From contig CAAFFR010000097.1 in NCBI GenBank assembly GCA_900762245.1, positions 1 through 5,315 of the forward strand: 5,315 nt of DNA, given 5' to 3'. The translations under genes were made by a program, and so were the position numbers. Below, in pieces: positions 1 to 4,331 of this stretch. Position 1 is the first letter of the stretch. Each line of letters begins with the position of its first letter. The notes under the pieces are model-generated. The model saw only the letters and a list, made by a program, of their open reading frames with translations. It was not told where the DNA came from and did no database searches. The stretch comes from an uncultured Oscillospiraceae bacterium. GTDB lineage: Bacteria > Bacillota_A > Clostridia > Oscillospirales > Oscillospiraceae.

Positions 1-87
1 ATGCAGCACTTCCTTTTCTTCCTCAGAAAGGCAGGCCAGGGACTGGAATTCCCGCAGCATGATCGTATTCCACTGGATATCCTTCAT
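1..87 (-). CDS. Partial small phage protein, N-terminal 29 residues, possibly sigma-70-like/HTH type
   Basis: The frame starts at an ATG (85-87) and stays open to the left edge of the window, so only 29 residues are visible. They begin MKDIQWNTIML and end with an acidic stretch, LSEEEKEVLH. An AAGGAG ribosome site (98-103) sits 10 bases upstream and overlaps the end of the holin gene, which supports this start and suggests co-translation with the holin. The 'L(S/T)xEExxVL' pattern recalls the N-terminus of small sigma-70-like helix-turn-helix proteins found near the lysis genes of Clostridia phages and integrative elements. That link comes from family memory and rests on very few residues. 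The DNA-binding part, if there is one, would lie outside the window. The gene itself is fairly sure; its function is a guess. Confidence 0.6.
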   Translation of the reverse strand, partial: MKDIQWNTIMLREFQSLACLSEEEKEVLH

Positions 88-94
88 AGGCAGC

Positions 95-586
95 TTACTC
101 CTTCACTTCCGGCAGACTATGCGTCTGCCCATCAAATGCCTTATCACCGGCAGCTTCCACGGCTTTCAGGGACACTGCCAGAATTTTTGTAAGCCATACA
201 GGGGGATTTGCGCCCAGGTTTACGGCGTTTTCCAGGATGGAGCCTAATTCCGTAATAATGTACCACGCCAGGACCATGGGCAGCAGAACGCCGGGCCATG
301 TGATGTTAAGTACGGGAATGTTGCCGCAGATCACCAGCATAACGCCATCCGCAATGGCGGCCACCATAACCACGATGATGGCACCGCATTTGTGCCAGGC
401 TCCTTCCCTGGCCTTTTTGCTGCACCATTCCCCGGCCATCATGGCGGCCCAGGTGCCGGTGATGTAATCCAGGGCCATGAGCACCACCCAGGCAAGCACC
501 ATAATGCCTTTCCAGCCCAGCAGCGCACCGATGGTGCTGAAGAATGCCACGATGGCGGCCTTGTAGGCCAAAACATTGTCGTTCAT
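95..586 (-). CDS. Phage holin (toxin secretion/phage lysis holin family, Phage_holin_4_1-like)
   Basis: This 163-residue membrane protein should form the inner-membrane lesion that releases the endolysin to the cell wall at the end of infection. Hydrophobic segments lie at about residues 10-24, 28-48, 68-87 and 95-113. Family landmarks are visible: a membrane-embedded 'LDYITG' (39-44), a basic loop with SKKAREG (56-62) before the next membrane segment, and 'ELGSILENAVNLGANPP' (113-129), which matches the E-S-ILEN-x-LG-P signature of this holin group. The C-terminus (about 145-163) is hydrophilic. An AGGAGG site (595-600) lies 8 bases before the ATG. The gene follows the endolysin by 22 bases, whereas many phages place the holin first. 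Confidence in the family is high; pore type and timing cannot be read from the sequence. Confidence 0.93.
   Translation of the reverse strand: MNDNVLAYKAAIVAFFSTIGALLGWKGIMVLAWVVLMALDYITGTWAAMMAGEWCSKKAREGAWHKCGAIIVVMVAAIADGVMLVICGNIPVLNITWPGVLLPMVLAWYIITELGSILENAVNLGANPPVWLTKILAVSLKAVEAAGDKAFDGQTHSLPEVKE
98..103 (-). promoter_or_regulatory. Ribosome binding site of the partial left-edge gene
   Basis: AAGGAG on the minus strand, 10 bases before the ATG at 85-87. It overlaps the last codons of the holin gene, just before its TAA. It fixes the start of the left-edge gene and implies translational coupling to the holin. Confidence 0.6.
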
Positions 587-594
587 GTTGTTTT

Positions 595-600
595 CCTCCT
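595..600 (-). promoter_or_regulatory. Ribosome binding site of the holin
   Basis: AGGAGG on the minus strand with an 8-base spacer to the holin ATG. It lies in the 22-base gap after the endolysin stop codon, so the holin is probably translated from the same message as the endolysin. Confidence 0.75.
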
Positions 601-608
601 AAGTAAAT

Positions 609-1421
609 TTATCGTTTTCCCTTGGGAATATCAAAGTGTACATTGGTGCTGTTGATGGCGTAGCAGTACCGGACTTCCGGCTGCTGCTTCATCCAGGACA
701 GCAGTCTTTCTGCACTCACGCCGTCAATGCGGATGTCCATAGCCTCGCCGTACATGTGTTGGCTATTGGCAACGCCGCCCTGGATCTGGTTCCAGCGGGA
801 GCACCGCAGACCGGACACCACATGGGCGGGTCTGCCAAAATGCTTTCTTGCCCGGTCGGCCAGCTCCATCAGCAGCTGCTGGGGCTCTGCGGGGAAACCG
901 TTGCAGTAACGGCCACCGCATTTGCAGCGCATTTCATTGCGCTTGAAATGTACGACGCCGTCCCAGAAGGTTCCTGTGGCTGTTTCGTTTTTTGAAACAA
1001 CCACTTCCTTATTCCCGGTGTCCAATTCGGGCACCGGTTCAGTAGGCGGCTCCTGGGCGGGCACCTGCTGCATCAGAGCGTCCCAGGTATCCCCGTCCAC
1101 CCTGCCGGTCTGGGGTAGGCCCTGGGCCTGCTGGAACAGCTTCAGGGCTGCCATGGTCCTGGGGCCTGCCAGGCCGTCATCTGCCAAATCCGGGACAACG
1201 GTCTGCAAAATTTCCTGAATCCGGTCAATGACCTCCATGGACTTACCGGCGGAGCTGTCGCCGAAAATCCCGTCGTGGGCAACGGGATCCCGGAAATACT
1301 CCTTCTGGAATGCCAGTGTCCCGGCCTGGGATCTCTCCCCCCAAATGCCGTCCATGTCCCGCAGGCCGTCGCCGTAGTAGCCCAGGAAGAATAATTGCCA
1401 TTGCTTCTGCTTGATGGTCAT
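609..1421 (-). CDS. Endolysin: peptidoglycan-binding repeats plus peptidase M15 (D,D-/L-peptidase type) domain
   Basis: A 270-residue cell-wall hydrolase predicted to cut peptide bonds in peptidoglycan and lyse the host. Residues about 1-118 are PG_binding_1-like, with three 'DG-(I/L)-(W/F/A)-G' motifs (DGIWGERS 24-31, DGIFGDSS 50-57, DGLAGPRT 82-89). The last is followed by a classic helix pair (AALKLFQQAQGLP, then DGDTWDALM). A Pro/Glu-rich linker spans about 119-140. Residues about 151-270 form a peptidase M15 domain of the M15A/M15_3 type. SQHMYGEAMDI (220-230) supplies zinc ligands His222 and Asp229, and NVHFD (260-264) supplies the third ligand, His262. A Cys cluster, CKCGGRYC (166-173), precedes the core, as in many Clostridia phage relatives. 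There is no signal peptide, so export depends on the holin just downstream. AGAGGAGG sits 9 bases before the ATG. Bond specificity is not determined by the sequence. Confidence 0.92.
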   Translation of the reverse strand: MTIKQKQWQLFFLGYYGDGLRDMDGIWGERSQAGTLAFQKEYFRDPVAHDGIFGDSSAGKSMEVIDRIQEILQTVVPDLADDGLAGPRTMAALKLFQQAQGLPQTGRVDGDTWDALMQQVPAQEPPTEPVPELDTGNKEVVVSKNETATGTFWDGVVHFKRNEMRCKCGGRYCNGFPAEPQQLLMELADRARKHFGRPAHVVSGLRCSRWNQIQGGVANSQHMYGEAMDIRIDGVSAERLLSWMKQQPEVRYCYAINSTNVHFDIPKGKR

Positions 1422-1425
1422 AGGC

Positions 1426-1438
1426 TCAATCCTCCTCT
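1426..1438 (-). promoter_or_regulatory. Endolysin ribosome binding leader (copy of a 13-base motif)
   Basis: AGAGGAGGATTGA on the minus strand, ending 4 bases before the endolysin ATG. The same 13 bases at the same distance precede the gene starting at 2427. It is a strong ribosome site and decides the endolysin start. Confidence 0.75.
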
Positions 1439-1475
1439 AACAGCCCGGAAACATCATGGTCATAGTAGTCATCAT
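1437..1475 (-). CDS. Possible micro-ORF of 12 codons between the sugar-binding protein and the endolysin
   Basis: Inside the 50-base gap, an ATG at 1473-1475 overlaps the stop of the sugar-binding gene as ATGA, with a GGGAG 8 bases upstream. It reads MMTTMTMMFPGC, then TAG. A competing reading in another frame starts at TTG (1479) and gives a Tyr/Asp-rich 17-residue peptide ending LLEED, whose stop lies inside the endolysin ribosome site. Either could be chance in so short a stretch. I do not recognise a function. It is listed because the start geometry is good. Confidence 0.18.
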   Translation of the reverse strand: MMTTMTMMFPGC

Positions 1476-1912
1476 ACAACGGTCTCCCAAAAGGACGGGT
1501 ACACGGCGGGGCTGTATTCCGTGCCGTTGGGGGCTACACACCGCTGCACGGTGCCGTCGGTCCAGATCATGCACTCCCCGGTTTTGTAGATGTCCAGGGA
1601 GTGGGTGGGCTGCACCCAGGGCCGGGCGGTTTCCGGAGTTTTGCCGTGGAGGGGCCGGCTGAAGGTGTACCAGGCGGCATTGCCGGGCGCAATGTCCGGA
1701 TACACGGCATTGTCATAGGCCTGGTAGCATTCCCAGGTCTGGCCCTCGGCGTTGTAGATCTGACCCACGGTATGATTGCCGGGTATCCAGTCATCATAAA
1801 GGCCGGAAGCCCGGATCCGCTTGTCGTCATCGTCCACCGTCTCTCCCCGCAGGGAGAGCTTGGCGGCGTAAATGGTGCTGGTCAGTGCTTCCAGCATTTT
1901 CTGATCCATCAT
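1472..1912 (-). CDS. Small phage protein with two tandem CBM5/12-like carbohydrate-binding repeats
   Basis: This 146-residue protein has a short helical N-terminus (about 1-35) and then two repeats of a chitin-binding-like (CBM5/12) pattern. Repeat 1 (about W42-W81) reads W-x-P-x-x-H-x-x-x-x-I-Y, then G-x-x-W-x-C-x-x-A, then Y-x-D-I-x-P and a closing aromatic W81. Repeat 2 (about W99-W142) has W-V-Q-P-T-H, then D-I-Y-K-T-G-E, then C-V-A and a closing W142. Such modules bind surface sugars through exposed aromatics. No catalytic domain is visible, so a role as a tail- or virion-associated adhesin, or as a wall-targeting accessory of lysis, is inferred from its place between tail genes and the endolysin. 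AAAGGA (1921-1926) sits 8 bases before the ATG, and the start overlaps the upstream stop as ATGA. A second in-frame ATG follows directly. Confidence 0.75.
   Translation of the reverse strand: MMDQKMLEALTSTIYAAKLSLRGETVDDDDKRIRASGLYDDWIPGNHTVGQIYNAEGQTWECYQAYDNAVYPDIAPGNAAWYTFSRPLHGKTPETARPWVQPTHSLDIYKTGECMIWTDGTVQRCVAPNGTEYSPAVYPSFWETVV
1487..1618 (-). repeat. CBM5/12-like repeat 2 in the sugar-binding protein
   Basis: Residues about 99-142. It shares the spacing W-x-x-P-x-H, I-Y, G-E, C-x-A and a terminal aromatic with the copy at 1670-1789, but the two differ strongly in sequence. It is therefore an old protein-level duplication, not a DNA repeat. Confidence 0.5.
1670..1789 (-). repeat. 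CBM5/12-like repeat 1 in the sugar-binding protein
   Basis: Residues about 42-81, starting WIPGNHTVGQIY and closing at NAAWY. This copy is closer to the classic carbohydrate-binding module pattern than the second one. Confidence 0.55.
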
Positions 1913-2427
1913 AAGGCAAGTCCTTTCTCGATGGCAGCCGTCAGGCTGGCCACGTCAGATTCTACGGTTGCAACACGGAATTCCAGGCTTGGAGCCGGTT
2001 CTGGCTGCTCCGGTTCGGGCAAGGGGGCATAGACGTACTCGCCGTTGATGTACAGATAGTTGTGGAAGTCACCTGCTGGCAGTTTGTCCACAATGATGGA
2101 ATCAGTCGGGGCATACCTCTGAGCAGGCGCATCGATAATACGGTTGTCTGCGCTCAGTACCAGACCATAACGGCACAGGTCAGCGTCATTGATACTGACT
2201 GCCAGCGTATCCGCGTTATCCGTATAACCGCACAGTAGTTTGTTGTAGTAGGTGCCTGTTACCGCTCCGCTCTCCGTCAGAAACTGGATTTCAGCCAGGT
2301 TTGATTCTGTCAGCGTCCCCATAACGTCAGACGCAGAAATGGAGTCAAGGAGGATAACAAAGCTGTTTTCTGTGGCATAGTCTTTAATATTGTAAATCAT
2401 ACCGTTAGAAATTTTTAGTTTGGACAT
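1909..2427 (-). CDS. Unrecognised tail-associated protein with Pro/Glu hinge and short C-terminal coiled coil
   Basis: This 172-residue protein is not one I can name. Residues about 1-134 look like a beta-rich globular part (NGMIYNIKDY near the start, NYLYINGEYVYAP at 123-135). A Pro/Glu-rich hinge follows (PLPEPEQPEPAPS, 135-147). A short amphipathic helix, RVATVESDVASLTAAIEKGL (151-170), fits a small oligomerising coiled coil. This layout and the place right after the fibre gene suggest a small baseplate or tail accessory protein, or a fibre partner; that is inference. The start has AGAGGAGG 9 bases upstream, and the gap from the fibre stop is 16 bases. Its end overlaps the next gene by 4 bases. 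The first roughly 30 codons lie in the AT-rich island that covers the fibre tip, so this end may have been exchanged together with the tip. Confidence 0.7.
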   Translation of the reverse strand: MSKLKISNGMIYNIKDYATENSFVILLDSISASDVMGTLTESNLAEIQFLTESGAVTGTYYNKLLCGYTDNADTLAVSINDADLCRYGLVLSADNRIIDAPAQRYAPTDSIIVDKLPAGDFHNYLYINGEYVYAPLPEPEQPEPAPSLEFRVATVESDVASLTAAIEKGLAL

Positions 2428-2820
2428 ACTGTCAATCCTCCTCTCATGTAATTATATAATTATGACAGGAAAATATATAATACCCGTAAAGATTCAAACC
2501 AGATATAGTCAAGGTTATACTATCATTATTAAGTGTTCCTGTACATTGTAATACATTGTGGCGTATTTTAGATACATCATGCAGGTCAATTCCATAAAGA
2601 AACCCTTTTACGTTTAATGCACCTGATTGTTCCACCACAATACTAACACATCCCAAACAAGGCACAGCGTTATCGACACCATAGATACTGATCGGGATTT
2701 TCGCTTCGGCGCCATCATATTTTACTGCTACATTAATCGTAATACTCTCTACTCCGGCGTAGGTATTTTTCTGTACAACATAAGTATTATTTTGCAAGGT
2801 TCTATCATTCAACACCTTCA
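2341..2820. other. AT-rich island over the fibre tip and the start of the next gene
   Basis: A hand count gives roughly 36% G+C for 2461-2820 and about a third for 2341-2460, against about 58% for 2821-3000 and about 50-60% for 1921-2280. The right boundary near 2820 is sharp and falls at about residue 340 of the fibre; the left one near 2340 is more gradual. It looks like a mosaic exchange covering the fibre tip and the N-terminus of the 172-residue protein. Confidence 0.6.
2432..2444 (-). promoter_or_regulatory. Ribosome binding leader of the 172-residue protein (copy of a 13-base motif)
   Basis: AGAGGAGGATTGA ends 4 bases before the ATG at 2425-2427. It is identical in sequence and position to the leader of the endolysin gene and touches the stop codon of the fibre gene. 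Confidence 0.7.
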
Positions 2821-3838
2821 ACGCCCGAGCATCCGCCACAAAGCCTTCTTCTGTGGTGGAAAAGTTGTTGACAACGTTGGCCTTGTCCACCTTGTTGGTG
2901 TCCACATATCCCTTTGTAGCCGCCTCGTCATCCGCAGTGGGCGCATTCAGCCCGGACAGTTTCTGGCCGCTCATGTTGACGGGGCCTTCCATGTCGCCGC
3001 CGCCGATAGGCAGGGCCTTCACATCCGCGGCTTTCAGAGGCACGTTTCCGTCCGCATCCGGGGATACCCCCGCTACGGTGGACACGGCACCGGTGCCGTC
3101 GATACCAAATCGGGAAACCGAATACTTTGTGATGGGATTGCCGGTGTTGAACTTGGTGACTTCCCGCGTCCACAGATATTTTCCCTGTGACACAGGGGGG
3201 ATGCTTTCACTCCAAGAACCGGAAGGGATGATGGTACCGGAATCGCCCACCTGGTAGGTGATTTGAGAAGACACCAGCGTTGCAGGTTCACCAGGATCAC
3301 CCTTTTCGCCCTTCCACTGATACCACTGATATTGCTGCCAGTCTGTGGGAGCCGTCTCCAAATGGTTGGAACAGATACCGATCCAGGCATCGGCCACCTC
3401 ACCGAAGCTGTGGGAGCTGGCCGTGGGCTTCTGGGAGGCGTACCGGATCCAGACATTGGCGTTGTCGCCTTTATCGCCCTTTTCGCCGTTGGTGACGGTG
3501 ATGGTGTCGGTGTTGCCGTCGTTGTATGTAATGGTGTAGGTGACAACCAGACCTACGGTGGAGGTAGGCTCGACACTCTCAATGCCCCGGCCATCCACCA
3601 CATCGATGTCGATGTGGGTCTGATCTGCCAGCGTGATGCGGTAAGTCGTTACCAGTCCTTCCTTTTTCAGAGGAACCCAGCTCTGGATGCCGCCATGGCC
3701 GCCGGCAAAGGACAGCAGCCAATTTTCCAGCACCTGGGCGGTCAGCTTCTTGGCCGTGCCGTCCTGCTGGAGAACGAACAAACTGTCCGGCGTAACCGAT
3801 GGGGCAGCTACCAGCTCGGATATTGCTTTATCAGCCAT
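2444..3838 (-). CDS. Modular phage tail fibre with collagen-like segments and a divergent tip
   Basis: This 464-residue protein is expected to extend from the baseplate and touch the host surface. The N-terminus (ISELVAAPSVTPDSLFVLQQDG, split as residues 6-16 and 17-27) resembles the attachment segments of Clostridia phage fibres. Residues 61-86 and 96-121 are two similar beta repeats (GLVTTYRITL..., GLVVTYTITY...). Collagen-like runs are GEKGDKGDN (118-126) and GEKGDPGEP (177-185), separated by a Trp-rich module (WIRYASQKP ... QWYQWKG). SWSESIPPVSQGKYLWTREV (208-227) is a segment common in phage tail proteins. KLSGLNAPTADDEAATKGYVD (293-313, near 20 residues) carries the fibre-type ATKGYVD motif. 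Residues about 340-464 form an AT-rich-encoded tip that I do not recognise and that is probably the receptor-binding part. The start overlaps the upstream gene by 8 bases; GGTGG lies just ahead as a weak ribosome site, so coupling is likely. Confidence 0.85.
   Translation of the reverse strand: MADKAISELVAAPSVTPDSLFVLQQDGTAKKLTAQVLENWLLSFAGGHGGIQSWVPLKKEGLVTTYRITLADQTHIDIDVVDGRGIESVEPTSTVGLVVTYTITYNDGNTDTITVTNGEKGDKGDNANVWIRYASQKPTASSHSFGEVADAWIGICSNHLETAPTDWQQYQWYQWKGEKGDPGEPATLVSSQITYQVGDSGTIIPSGSWSESIPPVSQGKYLWTREVTKFNTGNPITKYSVSRFGIDGTGAVSTVAGVSPDADGNVPLKAADVKALPIGGGDMEGPVNMSGQKLSGLNAPTADDEAATKGYVDTNKVDKANVVNNFSTTEEGFVADARALKVLNDRTLQNNTYVVQKNTYAGVESITINVAVKYDGAEAKIPISIYGVDNAVPCLGCVSIVVEQSGALNVKGFLYGIDLHDVSKIRHNVLQCTGTLNNDSITLTISGLNLYGYYIFSCHNYIIT
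3284..3310 (-). repeat. Collagen-like Gly-X-Y run 2 in the fibre
   Basis: Three Gly-X-Y triplets (GEKGDPGEP, residues 177-185). Short runs like this mark trimeric fibre shafts in phages, but three triplets alone would make only a very short triple helix. Confidence 0.65.
3461..3487 (-). repeat. Collagen-like Gly-X-Y run 1 in the fibre
   Basis: Three Gly-X-Y triplets (GEKGDKGDN, residues 118-126), right at the end of the second beta repeat. It starts with the same GEKGD as the second run. Confidence 0.65.
3476..3658 (-). repeat. Tandem beta-strand repeat in the fibre
   Basis: Residues 61-86 and 96-121 share the pattern G-L-V-x-T-Y-x-I-T, then a polar turn, then (T/I)-x-(I/V)-x-V-x-(D/N)-G. 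A 9-residue spacer (ESVEPTSTV) separates them. This is an old internal duplication visible only at protein level. Confidence 0.6.
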
Positions 3839-4070
3839 CTTCTTCCACCCCCATTATACCGCCTTTTGTAGCGACTCCACGTTCCTGTAGAACGGTGGGT
3901 TCTTTGTCTTCCTCAGCCTGCACATACTGCAAAATCACCTGGGCGGCGGTCTGGATGCCGTCGGCGCAGCCCAGGAACGTGCGCTGCCTGTCCAAACCCT
4001 CCACGGGGATCTTGTTCATGTCGCCCAGAATGGCGTACAGAAGGGTCGCGGCCTGTCTTAAGTGTTCCAT
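3831..4070 (-). CDS. Small unrecognised phage protein upstream of the fibre
   Basis: A 79-residue soluble protein of unknown role. Residues about 1-55 look helical (MEHLRQAATLLYAILGDMNK, then GIQTAAQVILQYVQAEED). A flexible Gly/acidic tail ends GVEEDG. A good ribosome site, AAGGGAG (4078-4084), sits 7 bases before the ATG and overlaps the last codons of the upstream gene. The last 8 bases overlap the fibre start (ATGGCTGA), so its translation probably feeds into that of the fibre. A role as a small tail-assembly or fibre accessory protein is only a guess from position. It is a real gene by spacing, ribosome site and coherent composition. Confidence 0.7.
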   Translation of the reverse strand: MEHLRQAATLLYAILGDMNKIPVEGLDRQRTFLGCADGIQTAAQVILQYVQAEEDKEPTVLQERGVATKGGIMGVEEDG

Positions 4071-4074
4071 ACAA

Positions 4075-4320
4075 TTACTCCCTTGTGAGATTCACGCGGA
4101 CCATACCGTTTTCCGGGATGATTCCCAACAGCTTTGTGTACTGGGAAATATATACATCACCATAGTACAGCTGCACCGTCTCTTTCGGATCGCTGAATAC
4201 AGCCGCAATTGTGGAAATCGGTGTGTTCCGGATACGGATATAAACTCTTGCAGGGTCTTCGATCATAGAAAAGGACTCACAATCGAATTCTTTTCCCGTT
4301 GCTGTTTTTACTTTCTCCAT
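4075..4320 (-). CDS. Small conserved-looking phage tail-region protein, function unknown
   Basis: An 81-residue protein, mostly beta in character: KTATGKEFDCESFSMIEDPA near the N-terminus, VYIRIRNTPISTIAAVFSDP (27-45) in the middle and LYYGDVYISQYTKLLGIIPE (51-70) near the end. I recall similar small proteins right after the tail-tip gene in Clostridia prophages, but no function is known to me. The sequence looks like one compact beta domain that could fit onto the tip or baseplate. AAGGAGG (4325-4331) lies 4 bases before the ATG, a slightly short spacer, and it overlaps the TAA of the upstream tail gene, which implies reinitiation. No membrane segment or signal is seen. Confidence 0.75.
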   Translation of the reverse strand: MEKVKTATGKEFDCESFSMIEDPARVYIRIRNTPISTIAAVFSDPKETVQLYYGDVYISQYTKLLGIIPENGMVRVNLTRE

Positions 4321-4324
4321 CTTG

Positions 4325-4331
4325 CCTCCTT
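4325..4331 (-). promoter_or_regulatory. Ribosome binding site overlapping the tail-protein stop codon
   Basis: The minus-strand sequence TAAGGAGG holds both the TAA stop of the tail-tip gene and the ribosome site of the 81-residue gene, with a short 4-base spacer to its ATG. This favours coupled translation. Confidence 0.65.

Noticed and set aside
2451..2456. TATAAT on the minus strand just before the 172-residue gene as a possible -10 promoter box
   Set aside because: It lies in an AT-rich coding end (codons for NYII), and the sequence about 17 bases upstream matches the -35 consensus poorly (TATATA). A late promoter here is not supported.
2444..2820. Fibre tip as a variable region of a diversity-generating retroelement or an invertible tip cassette
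   Set aside because: No reverse transcriptase, template repeat, C-type-lectin-like signature, invertase or flanking inverted repeats are seen in the window. The AT-rich step alone is explained by ordinary mosaic exchange.
3073..3546. Minus-strand frames inside other genes (3073-3546, 4308-4691, 2928-3173, 1567-1830)
   Set aside because: They sit inside the fibre, tail-tip or sugar-binding genes in a second frame and are biased to Pro, Arg, Ser and Thr, as expected for off-frame readings.
3853..3858. TATAAT on the minus strand before the fibre gene
   Set aside because: It lies inside the small upstream gene, and there is no -35-like box at 17 or 18 bases.
3263..3871. Long plus-strand open frame of 202 residues, and similar ones at 2627-3190, 3799-4335, 1601-2032 and 636-995
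   Set aside because: They lie opposite well-supported minus-strand genes, cross several gene borders, lack good ribosome sites and have Arg/Pro/His-rich or patternless sequences typical of antisense shadows.
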